DNA from: Nitrospirota bacterium | GTDB taxonomy: Bacteria; Nitrospirota; Leptospirillia; Leptospirillales; Leptospirillaceae | Length of the DNA stretch: 60,831 bases | Direction of reading: 5' to 3' | Assembly: GCA_021785195.1 (NCBI GenBank) | Contig: JAJYGC010000004.1 | Coordinates: forward strand, 1-60,831 | In this document: positions 17,466 through 26,975 of the stretch, piece after piece | Position numbering within the stretch: the stretch's first letter is position 1 | How the letters are laid out: each line of letters starts with the position of its first letter | Translations under genes and position numbers: made by a program | Notes under the pieces: model-generated | Seen by the model: only the letters and a program-made list of their open reading frames with translations | The model's database searches: none | Told to the model about the DNA's origin: nothing

Positions 17466-18746
17466 TCAGGCAGAAAGAGGAGGCTCGGACTCTTTCTTTG
17501 AAGAATCCATTCGGATCACACGAGGAGGCTGATGATCATTGATCGTTTCCTCTGTGACCAAAACCTCAAGCACATTCTGGACTGAAGGGATTTCATACAT
17601 CAGATCGAGCATGACTTCCTCAAGGATGGACCGAAGCCCCCTCGCTCCAGTCCTCTGAACAAATGCCTTGTGGGCAATCGCCTTCAATGCACCCTCAGTC
17701 AGCTTAAGGCGTACCTTTTCCAGGGAAAACAGTTTCTCGAACTGCTTGACTAGAGCATTTTTAGGCTCAGTCAGGATCCGGTAGAATGCTTGTTCATCCA
17801 AGTCTTCCAATACCGCCATGACGGGGAATCGCCCAACGAATTCCGGTATCAACCCATATTTCAGCAAATCATCCGGTCGGGCCTTTCCAAGTAGCTCCCC
17901 AGTTCGCTTCCTGTCTTCGGATGTCCGGATCTCCGCCCCAAAACCAAGGTTCTTGCTGGATATCCTTTGCCCAACAATATTATCCAATCCGATGAATGCG
18001 CCACCACAGATAAATAGAATGTTTGTGGTATCCACCTGAATGAATTCCTGATGGGGATGCTTACGACCACCCTGGGGAGGAACATTGGCAACGGTTCCTT
18101 CCACAAGCTTCAAAAGAGCCTGCTGAACACCCTCTCCGGAAACGTCCCGCGTAATCGACGGGTTTTCTGATTTCCGACTGATCTTGTCTATTTCATCGAT
18201 ATAGACAATACCTCTTTCGGCTTTCTCAACATCGTAATCCGCTGCCTGAAGGAGTTTCAGAATAATGTTCTCGACATCCTCCCCAACATATCCCGCCTCT
18301 GTCAAAGTTGTCGCATCGGCAATGGCAAACGGCACCTCAAGGATCCTGGCCAGGGTCTGGGCAAGAAGGGTCTTGCCCGTTCCGGTCGGACCAATGACCA
18401 GTATGTTCCCCTTTTGCAATTCCACATCGTCAGAAACCTGATTGGCATTGATCCTTTTGTAATGGTTATAAACGGCAACGGAAAGAACCTTCTTGGCCTT
18501 TTCCTGCCCCACAACATACTGGTCAAGAATCCGGCTGATTTCTGCTGGTTTAAGTGCCGGGTTTACGGACGGTTCACGTTCGTCTTCCCAGGTTTCCGAA
18601 ATGATCGAGGAGCACTGTTCGACACATTCATCGCAGATAAAGACCCCCGGGCCAGAAACCATCCGCCGGACATCCTCACGGGCTTTTCCACAGAATGAAC
18701 ACCGCACTGTATTCTCACCCTTGTCCTTACGCTCTCGACCTGCCAT
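17466..18746 (-). CDS. clpX: ATP-dependent Clp protease ATP-binding subunit ClpX
   Basis: 426 aa AAA+ unfoldase. The N-terminal zinc-binding domain has CSFCGK and CDECVEQC. Walker A is [12 protein letters not shown], Walker B is [11 protein letters not shown], and the pore-loop region [11 protein letters not shown] and sensor segments are complete. The C-terminal D2-small domain includes [20 protein letters not shown]. It feeds substrates to ClpP, encoded 33 bp upstream, in the common tig-clpP-clpX order. Confidence 0.98.
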   Translation of the reverse strand: MAGRERKDKGENTVRCSFCGKAREDVRRMVSGPGVFICDECVEQCSSIISETWEDEREPSVNPALKPAEISRILDQYVVGQEKAKKVLSVAVYNHYKRINANQVSDDVELQKGNILVIGPTGTGKTLLAQTLARILEVPFAIADATTLTEAGYVGEDVENIILKLLQAADYDVEKAERGIVYIDEIDKISRKSENPSITRDVSGEGVQQALLKLVEGTVANVPPQGGRKHPHQEFIQVDTTNILFICGGAFIGLDNIVGQRISSKNLGFGAEIRTSEDRKRTGELLGKARPDDLLKYGLIPEFVGRFPVMAVLEDLDEQAFYRILTEPKNALVKQFEKLFSLEKVRLKLTEGALKAIAHKAFVQRTGARGLRSILEEVMLDLMYEIPSVQNVLEVLVTEETINDHQPPRVIRMDSSKKESEPPLSA

Positions 18747-18779
18747 TAGGCCTCCCCCGTCTCTCGATGGAAAAACGCG

Positions 18780-19391
18780 TTACTGTTCCTTTGGTTGGCT
18801 TCCTGTCGGACCACGATGGATAGAAATGACCGAATCCACCAATCCATAAGATTTGGCATCCTCGGCAGACAGGAAATAGTCCCGATCTGTATCCAGTGCC
18901 ACCTTTTCAACAGGCTGTTTCGTATGCTTGGCAAGAATTTCGTTGAGATGTTCACGAATCTTCAGAATCTCGCGGGCGTGGATTTCGATCTCGCTCGCCT
19001 GGCCCTGAACGCCACCCATTGGCTGATGAATCATGATACGGGAATTGGGGAGTGAAAAACGTTTTCCGTCCGCGCCTGCCGCCAACAGGACAGCTCCCAT
19101 GCTTGCAGCCTGCCCCACGCATATAGTGGACACATCAGGCCGGATATACTGCATTGTATCGTAAATGGCCAGACCTGCTGTCACGGAACCACCGGGGGAA
19201 TTGATATACACATTGATGTCCTTTGTTGCGTCCTCTGCTTCCAGAAAAAGGAGCTGGGCAATGACCAGATTCGCAACATTATCGTCTATGGCCGTTCCCA
19301 AAAAGATAATCCGGTCTTTCAGCAATCGGGAGTAAATGTCGTAGGAACGCTCTCCTCTGGTCGTTTGTTCCACCACATACGGAATCATCAT
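18780..19391 (-). CDS. clpP: ATP-dependent Clp protease proteolytic subunit
   Basis: 203 aa. The serine protease triad is visible: Ser97 in GQAASMGA, His122 in [10 protein letters not shown], and the Asp near 171 in [13 protein letters not shown]. Length and motifs fit the tetradecameric ClpP. It follows tig by 27 bp and precedes clpX. Confidence 0.98.
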   Translation of the reverse strand: MMIPYVVEQTTRGERSYDIYSRLLKDRIIFLGTAIDDNVANLVIAQLLFLEAEDATKDINVYINSPGGSVTAGLAIYDTMQYIRPDVSTICVGQAASMGAVLLAAGADGKRFSLPNSRIMIHQPMGGVQGQASEIEIHAREILKIREHLNEILAKHTKQPVEKVALDTDRDYFLSAEDAKSYGLVDSVISIHRGPTGSQPKEQ

Positions 19392-19418
19392 ACAGAAACG
19401 CCTCTCTTCCTCATCAAA

Positions 19419-20819
19419 TTAGTGGTTATGACCTTCTTCAGAAAGGTTTTCTGTGTGGCTATGACCTTCATGACCGTGAGCCCCTTGGTCATGCTCCGCC
19501 TCCGAATGAGGAACCGGTTTTTTCCCAAAACGGGACATGCCAACCTTCTCGAGATACCCCCCCTCGGCGAAAAACAACTCACTGGCACCAAACTGGGCCT
19601 CCCGAAGCATCAACTCTTCCAATTTAATCCGTCGAGCACTTTGCATGGCGGCTGTCAAGGCTTCCCGATCCACATTCTGGGAAGGCGTTTCACCACGTGA
19701 ACGCATGATTCCCCGGTACTCCTGCCCCACAGTCTCCCAGTCAGGCTCGATCTTCTCCCGTTCCAGCAGAGTATCAAGAACCAGTTGCCACTGAAAGATC
19801 TGTCGATACTCCTCCCGGTCCGACTCCGACTCAAGTCCGAGCCGTTCATACTCTCTTGAAAGGCGTTTTTCGGGAGAAGGAAGTCCCCATGCTGCCAAAA
19901 TCTCCTTGCGCAGTTCCCGCCGTTTCTTTTCAAGGGTCTTCATTACCTTCTGACCAAGAAGCCCTTTTTCCACATCCCTCACCAGATCCGCTTCAGTTTT
20001 CCGAGAAGCAGGGTCTTCCGAAGGGAAAACTTTCAAAACCAGTTCATCAAGCATAAGGGGGATCCGACGCTGGATCTCCAGGATGGAAAGCTCCGCCGGA
20101 TGAACCTCCACCCTGCTGCCCTCCTTTGAACGGGGATCAGGAACATTGAGCGGGAGAGTTGCTGACACAGTTTCCCCCACTTTTTTACCCAAAAGGGCTT
20201 GCGTAAAGGACTCCGGAACCTGATCCCCCCCAACCTCCGCAACCTGTTCTGAATCAAAAGATTCCCTGGTGGATGGATGCACGAAGTGGATCTTGAATCG
20301 AACGAAATCAGCAAGCTCCACGCTTGCATCAGGAGCCAGGTCTTCCCGGAACTGGTTAGAGAGGACCACCTGGAGACGTTCGGTCTCAGATCGGATTTCT
20401 TCATCAGAAACCAAGAGCTCCTCTTCAGGAGATAAAACGACTCCAAAAGGCGAAAGACCCTCCGGAATATCAAAAACTTCAAGTTCACCCTTCAGCTTCA
20501 GACCCTCTTTTTCGGATTGGAGCCCAAGGGACACTGGCTGGGGCTGTAGATGAACCACCGTTCCGGTGGCTTTTTTCAAAAGTTCGTCATAGGCGGCGTT
20601 TAGAAGATCATCCAGCACTTCCTGGTGGATTGATTGAATCAAATCCTTATTCCGGCGAATGACAGGCTCAGGAACATGACCCGACCGATACCCGGGAACC
20701 TTGAGCTTGGAATTGACGGCTCGAATCTTTCCCCTGACCCTGTCCTGGATCTCTTCGGCAGAAAGATCAACCGTAAATGAGTGAAGATTGCCATTGCCTT
20801 TTTCGATCTGAACATCCAT
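19419..20819 (-). CDS. tig: trigger factor with a histidine-rich C-terminal tail
   Basis: 466 aa ribosome-bound chaperone and prolyl isomerase. The N-terminal ribosome-docking loop is PGYRSGHVPEPVIRR (family motif GFRxGxxP). An FKBP-like PPIase domain lies around 150-240 and the helical C-terminal chaperone domain follows. The start at 20819 gives MDVQIEKGNG; upstream ATGs at 20846 and 20831 add non-conserved residues. Odd feature: the last ~30 residues carry many His in clusters (HGHEGHSHTEN, EEGHNH), a plausible metal-binding appendage absent from most trigger factors. First gene of tig-clpP-clpX. Confidence 0.96.
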   Translation of the reverse strand: MDVQIEKGNGNLHSFTVDLSAEEIQDRVRGKIRAVNSKLKVPGYRSGHVPEPVIRRNKDLIQSIHQEVLDDLLNAAYDELLKKATGTVVHLQPQPVSLGLQSEKEGLKLKGELEVFDIPEGLSPFGVVLSPEEELLVSDEEIRSETERLQVVLSNQFREDLAPDASVELADFVRFKIHFVHPSTRESFDSEQVAEVGGDQVPESFTQALLGKKVGETVSATLPLNVPDPRSKEGSRVEVHPAELSILEIQRRIPLMLDELVLKVFPSEDPASRKTEADLVRDVEKGLLGQKVMKTLEKKRRELRKEILAAWGLPSPEKRLSREYERLGLESESDREEYRQIFQWQLVLDTLLEREKIEPDWETVGQEYRGIMRSRGETPSQNVDREALTAAMQSARRIKLEELMLREAQFGASELFFAEGGYLEKVGMSRFGKKPVPHSEAEHDQGAHGHEGHSHTENLSEEGHNH

Positions 20820-20891
20820 CAATCCGATCATCCTTCCTAAAAACACTTTGAAATGACAATGAAATTAACATTCAAAAACCCGAATTTTTTC

Positions 20892-20920
20892 ATTATAGGG
20901 GAAGACCCGATTCAAAGAAA
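20892..20920 (-). promoter_or_regulatory. probable sigma-70 type promoter of tig-clpP-clpX
   Basis: On the minus strand a perfect TATAAT (20897 down to 20892) lies 17 bp after a weak -35 (TTTCTT, 20920-20915). It is about 73 bp upstream of the chosen tig start and just beyond the end of the FAD monooxygenase gene. The -35 is poor, so an activator or an extended element may help. Confidence 0.45.
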
Positions 20921-20921
20921 G

Positions 20922-20934
20922 CTCCCCATGGGAG
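20922..20934 (-). terminator. weak hairpin after the FAD monooxygenase gene
   Basis: On the minus strand CTCCCATGGGGAG forms a short GC-rich stem immediately after the stop codon and is followed by CTTTCTTTG. It could terminate the zwf-side operon before the tig promoter. The stem is short and the T-tract broken. Confidence 0.35.
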
Positions 20935-22191
20935 TTATCCCCCTGACCAAAAGGCATTCATTCGATCGAGGACCGTCAATGGCTCGAACCCCAATCCTGA
21001 GATCGTCCTGACAATTTTCCGTTCGAGGGATGGCTTACGCCCGATCCCGCGAAAAACCCGTTCCCTGACCTTGACAATGAGAGGATTTCCAGAATTCCAG
21101 ACCAGTGTCATTTCGTCCGCCAGACCATGAAGTCTTTCCGTGACGGGTCTGCGGATCCGTTCATATTCCGAAAGTGCGCTGGAACATCCCCGTGATCCCA
21201 GGGCAAGTCCCTCACACAGCAATTTGGCCAGGACCCTGGCATCCTGCATCGCCTGATTCCTGCCCTGGGCCACATGAGGGTTCATCGCGTGGGCTGCATC
21301 CCCCATCAAGACAACGTTCCCGTCCACCCAATTCTTGAGAGAAACCTTCATGACAACCATCTCAGGGATTTGTGCGGTGTCCTGAAGTCCCCCCTTCCGG
21401 AGAACGCCGGACATTCCATCGACCCATCCATCCAACTCGGACAACAAACCATCCAGTCCTTTTTCATTCAAGAAGCGCCGATCCCTGTTTTTTAACATAT
21501 ACAGGAAAAATCTTCTGGTGGGGGAAACGGGAAACAGAAAAAATATTTTCCCCGCAGACAGGAAATATTGACCTTCCTGACCCTTCAGGACATCAGGCCC
21601 CTCCGGGGGGATATCAAAAGACCAGGACAAATAGGAATCGTTGTATGTCACGACCTGACCGGAAAATTTTCCTGATGAACGAACGCGTGATCGCCTCCCG
21701 TCATCCCCCACCAGAACACGTGAGAAGGCGGTTCGAGCCACTCCGGACTCTTCCCATTCAACCACCACACCTGTCTCATTTGTTCGGTGGGAATGATAAC
21801 GTGCTCCGAAAATGACCCTAACTCCGGACAGGTTCGTGAGTTGGTTCACCATGAGTTGATCGAGATGGTGAGGCTCCAATGAAATCGCGAACGGGAATCG
21901 TCCTTCAAGACAGGAGTATCTGGATCTCATCAGGAGTTCACTCTTTCCATTCAGAAACTGAAACCCTTCGTTTCTGCAATGGGGTAATCCATGGAGACCT
22001 TCAAGAAGTGAAAGCTCTTCCAGGATTTCAAGTCCCAAGGGCTGAATCAGTTCGCCTCGACCCAAAGGCTCGATTTCCGGGCGGGGGTCCATGACTAGGA
22101 CACGGACTCCCGATTTGCCCAAATAGCTTGCCAGGGTCAATCCTCCGGCCCCCGCCCCGACAATCACTACGTCCCAATCTTGATCGCTCAC
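20935..22191 (-). CDS. FAD-dependent monooxygenase of the UbiH/PHBH superfamily
   Basis: 418 aa. The FAD-binding GxGxxG is VIVGAGAGGLTLASYLGKSG near the N-terminus. The middle motif RVLVGDDGRRSRVR is the group A flavin-monooxygenase DG motif, and the second FAD motif is VLMGDAAHAMNPHVAQGRNQ. These enzymes hydroxylate aromatic or quinone-like substrates with NAD(P)H and O2. The substrate here is unknown. The start overlaps the upstream lipoprotein stop by 4 nt, so the two are co-translated at the end of the pentose-phosphate strand series. Confidence 0.85.
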   Translation of the reverse strand: MSDQDWDVVIVGAGAGGLTLASYLGKSGVRVLVMDPRPEIEPLGRGELIQPLGLEILEELSLLEGLHGLPHCRNEGFQFLNGKSELLMRSRYSCLEGRFPFAISLEPHHLDQLMVNQLTNLSGVRVIFGARYHSHRTNETGVVVEWEESGVARTAFSRVLVGDDGRRSRVRSSGKFSGQVVTYNDSYLSWSFDIPPEGPDVLKGQEGQYFLSAGKIFFLFPVSPTRRFFLYMLKNRDRRFLNEKGLDGLLSELDGWVDGMSGVLRKGGLQDTAQIPEMVVMKVSLKNWVDGNVVLMGDAAHAMNPHVAQGRNQAMQDARVLAKLLCEGLALGSRGCSSALSEYERIRRPVTERLHGLADEMTLVWNSGNPLIVKVRERVFRGIGRKPSLERKIVRTISGLGFEPLTVLDRMNAFWSGG

Positions 22192-23933
22192 GATGATTCA
22201 TCCTGACAAAATACCAGACCATTCAGGAGAGAGGTCCGGGTTGACCAGAAGAAGTCCCATTGTTCCCCTACTGAGAGAGGCCATAGAAGTTTATCAAGCT
22301 TGTCAGGGATGGATTTTTCGAGTCCATCCAAAGCATCCCCCCTTGCTTCCGCAATCCCTATTCCCGATCCCTTGGCCTCTCCTATTCTCTCCCACAAAAC
22401 ATGTCCCATCGAATCCCGGACATCGACACGATAGGGTATCCACAAAACAACAATCATGGCAGACGGAATTGATGCAGACCGGATCCTTTCCCTGAACAGT
22501 CTGATCGTCAAGACGCTCACAGGTCTTGACTGGAAAGCACTATGCAGTACTTTTTGATCGTGCCGTTTTGGTAACGCAGGCCCCGACCCGGGCGGCCGGG
22601 ACAAAATGAACTCCTTCATGGCCAGATTATCTTCCAAGGACCTCCTGAAGCCAGTCCCGAGCTTTCCTTTCAGGGCTTCGGAAACATTGCGGTCGACCCG
22701 AATGTCCAGCGGGTGGTTCGCTCTCCGATGAAGAAATTTCAAAGGGATCCGGCCAGTAATGCGTCCGACAACCCGGTTCAAGTCCAGATCAGATTCGACA
22801 GAAGAGCCGGGGGCAAGGACAATTTTGAAAAAACCCTTTGTGAAGACATCGGGAACTCGGGTGATCCGGCACGTCGAAATACCGCCCGCAGAACTCACGG
22901 AGCAATCGGAGACAAGGATATTTTTTTTTTGTGACCAAGCATAACGGCCAAGATCCCCTGCCCACCAAAGCATTGCTCCCGTGATCGGAGTCGGGGAAGC
23001 TTCATTGTTTCTTCTGTAAATTGGCACTGGCGGAAAAGGCAGTTTTTCCGGAAGCGGCTCCAGAGAGAATACCGGACGAAATCCTGAAAGGCCATGCCAG
23101 ACCCCGGCGATGCGGAACTTGATTTTCAACGGAAATTGAAACGGCCGAAATGGATAGAGTGGCACCCTGATGGGAAGGGAATTCCGGCCCACGTGTTGGA
23201 TTTCGACAGTCTCAAGAAACTGGCCCCACAAAGAAGCCTCGTTCCTGTAAAGCAACACAAACTCATTGAACGAACGCTTTGTGAAAGAGTGGTCGAAATG
23301 GATTCTGGAAAATGTCCTCCGGTTCCGGGACAGCAACAAAAGCGCCCCGGTTCCGTCAAATTGCTCAAGAAGTCTCACGATTTGCCGATGACGCCTCTTG
23401 ATCCGTCGAAACCGTTCCTGATCCTCCCTCATCAACTCATGACGGACTCCATCCAGAAAGTGCACCGAGACATCGGCCAGAATCCAGGCCCGATATTCGA
23501 TGTGGAATGGATCGTCCGGATCGGGCAGATATTCAAACTTCCACTCGTCCTTGACGAAAAGGGGTCCTTTTTTTTCCCGGTCAAGGTCCTGGACCAACCG
23601 GTCAAGCAATTTCCCCCTCTCCCGTTCGGTAAATCTTATCCCGGAGGATGTCAGTGTTCGCACAAGAGAATCAGCCACCATTCGAATGGCTTTTTCCCGG
23701 GCAGACCTTCGCCCATTCACCGAACTCCCGGAACCGACCAGAAAAACCGAACCCTGACTTGGGGGAAGAGCGTGTTGGACCCATACTGGCTCTCGCGGAG
23801 AGGACTGCCAAATTCGGTTCTGAGAGTCTTCCTGAACGATCCGGGCACAACCGGACAGGACTAAAACAAATCCCACCAGGATAAGCGCATTCCTGACATG
23901 GGAACCTGAAGATGGGTAGGTAGGGAATTTCAT
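22188..23933 (-). CDS. large lipoprotein, unknown function (LPP20-like N-terminal region)
   Basis: 581 aa. The N-terminal ALILVGFVLVLSGC gives a lipobox with Cys near residue 28. The first folded segment contains GSGSSVNGRRSAREKAIRMV, the alpha/beta pattern seen in LPP20-type domains that start with a stressed-envelope or flagellar lipoprotein motif. The remainder is basic, beta-rich and not recognised. It starts 17 bp after the zwf stop and overlaps the FAD monooxygenase by 4 nt. Confidence 0.6.
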   Translation of the reverse strand: MKFPTYPSSGSHVRNALILVGFVLVLSGCARIVQEDSQNRIWQSSPREPVWVQHALPPSQGSVFLVGSGSSVNGRRSAREKAIRMVADSLVRTLTSSGIRFTERERGKLLDRLVQDLDREKKGPLFVKDEWKFEYLPDPDDPFHIEYRAWILADVSVHFLDGVRHELMREDQERFRRIKRRHRQIVRLLEQFDGTGALLLLSRNRRTFSRIHFDHSFTKRSFNEFVLLYRNEASLWGQFLETVEIQHVGRNSLPIRVPLYPFRPFQFPLKIKFRIAGVWHGLSGFRPVFSLEPLPEKLPFPPVPIYRRNNEASPTPITGAMLWWAGDLGRYAWSQKKNILVSDCSVSSAGGISTCRITRVPDVFTKGFFKIVLAPGSSVESDLDLNRVVGRITGRIPLKFLHRRANHPLDIRVDRNVSEALKGKLGTGFRRSLEDNLAMKEFILSRPPGSGPALPKRHDQKVLHSAFQSRPVSVLTIRLFRERIRSASIPSAMIVVLWIPYRVDVRDSMGHVLWERIGEAKGSGIGIAEARGDALDGLEKSIPDKLDKLLWPLSVGEQWDFFWSTRTSLLNGLVFCQDESS

Positions 23934-23950
23934 CCGTTCAGCAAAGACCC

Positions 23951-25426
23951 TCAGGAATAGTTCAGAAAATCCGTCAGGCCTTCTGGCCCATCAGAACCCG
24001 CCTTATAGGGCAACGGTTCGGGAACGGGAAATGAGTCCGAGAGAAATGGGGTGATGTACCCCCAAGATTTCTCGACTTCATCATCTCTGGCGAACAAAGT
24101 TGAATCACCTACCATTGCATCGCGCAGAAGCCGTTCATAGGCATCCACAGGATTTCCCTGATAGGACTTCTGGTAGGAAAAATCCATCTCTGCGGGGTCG
24201 ATGTTCAAAACCGAAGACGGACGTTTCAAGCCAAAACGAAGGGAGATTCCTTCATTGGGCTGTATCCGGATTGTCAATGTGTTCGGAACGTGGTCCTCGC
24301 ATTGGGACAGACGAAAAATCGCAAATGGAAACTCCTTGAAGAAAAGGGTAATCTCCGTGGACTTCCGGGACAACCGCTTTCCGGCGATCAGATAAAAGGG
24401 AACCCCTGCCCAACGCCAATTCTGAACTTCCACCCGCATGGCAGCAAATGTCTCAACCTGGGAGTCAGGGGCCACCTTGTCCTCCTCACGATATCCGACG
24501 ACCGGGGTTCCCTCAACCATACCCGGGCCATATTGTCCTCTCAAAATATTCAGGGCAAGCTCTTCCCTGGAATAAGGCTTGAGAGATCGGAGCACCTTCA
24601 CCTTTTCATCCCTGATTGCCTTTGCCTCAAAGGCAACCGGTGGCTCCATTGCGGTCAGTGACAAAACCTGGAACAGATGGCTCTGAATCATATCCCGAAT
24701 AATGCCCGCCTCTTCGAAATACCCCCCCCGACCTTCCATCCCAAGACTTTCCATCACCTTGATTTCTACCCTTGATACATGGACATTGCTCCAGAGGGAA
24801 CCAAACACAGGGTTGGCCAGTCGGAACACCAGGATATTCTGGACGGTTTCCTTCCCGAGATAATGATCAATCCGATAGACCTGCTCTTCCCTGAACACTC
24901 CCAGGAGTTCCCTGTTCAACTCGATCGCACTTTTCAGGTCCCGTCCAAAGGGTTTCTCTATGACGATCCGGACAAATGCACCAGGCTCCAACCCGACATT
25001 CAGGTCATGGGCTCCCAACTGCCGGATGATCGGAATGAAATAGCTGGGGGGGGTTGCCAAATAAAAAAGGACATTGCCCCTTGTCTTACCGATTCGTTCT
25101 GAAGAAGCAAGAAACGATCGGAGGGTATCATATCCCGAAGGATCCTCAAAATCAGTGGCCTGATAAAAGATCTGGGACAGGAAGGCCTGGAATCTGTCAT
25201 CATCCCGAACTCCCGAGCGTGAATGTGCCCTGATCCCTTCAGAAACTTCCTCCCTGAACGCCTGATGGCTTTTAAGGCGACGCGCCACACCCAGGATCTC
25301 AATCCCGGGATTCAACAATCCGTCCATCCACAAATCATAGAGGGCAGGAATCAGTTTCCTCCGCGTCAAATCACCCGATGCCCCGAAAATGACCAGGGAC
25401 AAGGGGGGCGTTCCTTTGGCCTCCAT
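23951..25426 (-). CDS. zwf: glucose-6-phosphate 1-dehydrogenase
   Basis: 491 aa. It opens the oxidative pentose-phosphate pathway. The coenzyme fold is FGASGDLTRRKLIPALYDLW, the catalytic signature is RIDHYLGKETVQNILVFR, and the conserved IVIEKPFGRDL is present. The C-terminus carries the usual substrate-binding strands. The start is preceded by GGAGGAG. It lies 49 bp after gnd in a cluster that also encodes pgl, tkt, tal and glk. Confidence 0.97.
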   Translation of the reverse strand: MEAKGTPPLSLVIFGASGDLTRRKLIPALYDLWMDGLLNPGIEILGVARRLKSHQAFREEVSEGIRAHSRSGVRDDDRFQAFLSQIFYQATDFEDPSGYDTLRSFLASSERIGKTRGNVLFYLATPPSYFIPIIRQLGAHDLNVGLEPGAFVRIVIEKPFGRDLKSAIELNRELLGVFREEQVYRIDHYLGKETVQNILVFRLANPVFGSLWSNVHVSRVEIKVMESLGMEGRGGYFEEAGIIRDMIQSHLFQVLSLTAMEPPVAFEAKAIRDEKVKVLRSLKPYSREELALNILRGQYGPGMVEGTPVVGYREEDKVAPDSQVETFAAMRVEVQNWRWAGVPFYLIAGKRLSRKSTEITLFFKEFPFAIFRLSQCEDHVPNTLTIRIQPNEGISLRFGLKRPSSVLNIDPAEMDFSYQKSYQGNPVDAYERLLRDAMVGDSTLFARDDEVEKSWGYITPFLSDSFPVPEPLPYKAGSDGPEGLTDFLNYS

Positions 25427-25475
25427 CTACACTCCTCCATCTGCATTGGGGATTCTCGAATCAGGGACCCTTGGA

Positions 25476-26396
25476 TCAATTTTGTGCGATGGACTCCGGC
25501 TCAATCCGGTGCCCGGCACACTCGTGGCGAATTGCTGTCCGCACCTTATTTGAAAACAGATCCCCCTGTCGGGAAGCGAAGCGTTCCATCAGGGCCAGCG
25601 TCAACAGGGGGGAAAAGATTCCATATTCGATGGCGGCTTCCGCAGCCCATTTTTCAGTTCCAGAATCCTCAACATATCCTCTGACACCCGAAAGCGTCGG
25701 ATTGGCCTCCAGTGCGACACGAAGAAGTTCAAGAACCCAGGAACGAACAGTCGACCCGTGGGCCCACAAATGGGCAACCGATGGCAGGTCCAAATCAAAC
25801 GGACCATTCTTCAGTAGATCAAATCCTTCCCCGTACGCCTGCAAAAGAGCAGATTCAATACCATCATGCACCATCTTCACAAAGTGTCCTGAACCGGATG
25901 GACCGACATGGAGATATCCATCCGGCGGGGCCATTACCCGGAGAATGGGCTCAAGAATCTGAACGGACTCCGGATCTCCCCCCATCATCAGACAGAACCC
26001 GGCGTCTTCCCCCCCTGTCCCACCAATCGTTCCGGCATCCACATACCTTACCCCCGACTCGAGACTTTTTTTCCCACGCCGGATGGTATCGGCATAACGG
26101 GAATTTCCTCCATCCACAAGGACATCTCCTGCATGCAAGAGGGGCAGGAGAAGATCGAGAACCCCCTCGACAGGAGGTCCGGACGGAACCATCATCCATA
26201 CGAGGACAGGTCCTCCATTTTCCCGGAGCCCCCGGATCATGGCCGTAAGATCCTCCGCCTGGATCATCCCGGCCTTTTCAAGACTTTGGCGGACATTGGG
26301 ATTGGGATCGTACCCGACCACAAGATGGCCACCCTTGATCAACCGGAGTACCATATTTGTTCCTGTTCTGCCCAATCCGATCATCCCGATCCGCAC
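25476..26396 (-). CDS. gnd: 6-phosphogluconate dehydrogenase, short (GndA/NAD-type) form
   Basis: 306 aa, the length of the short decarboxylating class and not of the ~470-aa class. The N-terminal Rossmann motif is MIGLGRTGTNMVLRLIKGGH, and VDGGNSRYADTIRRGK is the substrate motif. The catalytic region is GPSGSGHFVKMVHDGIESAL, with the Lys and the HDGIE of the family. The start is GTG behind a G-rich segment. A strong hairpin lies 20 bp upstream. It converts 6-phosphogluconate to ribulose 5-phosphate. Confidence 0.95.
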   Translation of the reverse strand: MRIGMIGLGRTGTNMVLRLIKGGHLVVGYDPNPNVRQSLEKAGMIQAEDLTAMIRGLRENGGPVLVWMMVPSGPPVEGVLDLLLPLLHAGDVLVDGGNSRYADTIRRGKKSLESGVRYVDAGTIGGTGGEDAGFCLMMGGDPESVQILEPILRVMAPPDGYLHVGPSGSGHFVKMVHDGIESALLQAYGEGFDLLKNGPFDLDLPSVAHLWAHGSTVRSWVLELLRVALEANPTLSGVRGYVEDSGTEKWAAEAAIEYGIFSPLLTLALMERFASRQGDLFSNKVRTAIRHECAGHRIEPESIAQN

Positions 26397-26416
26397 ATTC
26401 CCCCCTCAAACCTTTC

Positions 26417-26444
26417 CCCCCCTGACCCGACAGGGCGAGGGGGG
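26417..26444. repeat. GC-rich hairpin between the post-tal ORF and gnd
   Basis: CCCCCCT pairs with AGGGGGG, and inside this stem CCC pairs with GGG around a GACA loop. No T-run follows on the minus strand, so it looks more like an RNA-stability or translation-modulating structure than a terminator. It ends 20 bp before the GTG of gnd. Confidence 0.55.
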
Positions 26445-26503
26445 CTCTCTTCTACCGTTTGATCAAAAAGATGCCGACACTCCCAAACCCCGAAAAATTG
26501 GAC

Positions 26504-26959
26504 TCACAGACAGGAAAACCTTCCCCGGCAAAATTCAAGGAACCTCCCAGTGGCCTCGCACCCGTCAACCTGGTAAAGCCATGAGGAGAATGGGACAGGG
26601 AGATCCATTGGGTCTTTGGGCGAACTTTGCAGGAGACAGGCACCAAAAGTAGACTTCCCATTGAATGGTTGGGAGAGGCCAACTTCCCCTCCCAGCCCGG
26701 ATTGGTCGACCACCCGAATGATTGTCTCTGGAGCAGTGGCTTCAAGGACGGTCAGGGTGAGATTCCTGCCAGAAAGAAGGTCGGGAATCACGTTCATCGG
26801 AAGAACTGGCCCAACCGGTCCGATCCAGATGACTCTTTCTATCCCGAAGTAGCGGCCTTCTTCTGCAACCGAATAAAGGTCAGGGTCTCGGGAATCCATC
26901 CAATCGAGGAGACCCCCATATTCCGCAAGAGCCGCGAACAGTCTCCTTTTGAAAGGCAC
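26504..26959 (-). CDS. short ORF resembling the C-terminal end of transaldolase/phosphoglucose isomerase fusions
   Basis: From a GTG at 26959 the frame codes for 151 aa; the frame itself opens further up to 27022, inside the end of tal. The segment SQPFNGKSTFGACLLQSSPK then DPMDLPVP aligns by eye with the tail of bifunctional Tal-Pgi proteins, which typically read TGQxHKGGPNTGVFLQ ... DPEDLPIP. The rest of the isomerase (SIS) domain is missing, and no ribosome site is convincing. It sits directly after tal on the same strand. It may be a deletion remnant, a shrunken domain now read by frameshift from tal, or an unrelated small protein. Confidence 0.4.
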   Translation of the reverse strand: MPFKRRLFAALAEYGGLLDWMDSRDPDLYSVAEEGRYFGIERVIWIGPVGPVLPMNVIPDLLSGRNLTLTVLEATAPETIIRVVDQSGLGGEVGLSQPFNGKSTFGACLLQSSPKDPMDLPVPFSSWLYQVDGCEATGRFLEFCRGRFSCL

Positions 26960-26975
26960 AGATGATCGCTTGCGG

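Noticed and set aside
23094-23864. 256-codon open frame on the plus strand inside the 581-aa lipoprotein gene
   Set aside because: Long but antisense to a gene with a proper lipobox and good operon coupling; composition is Pro/Arg/Lys-rich as expected of a shadow frame.
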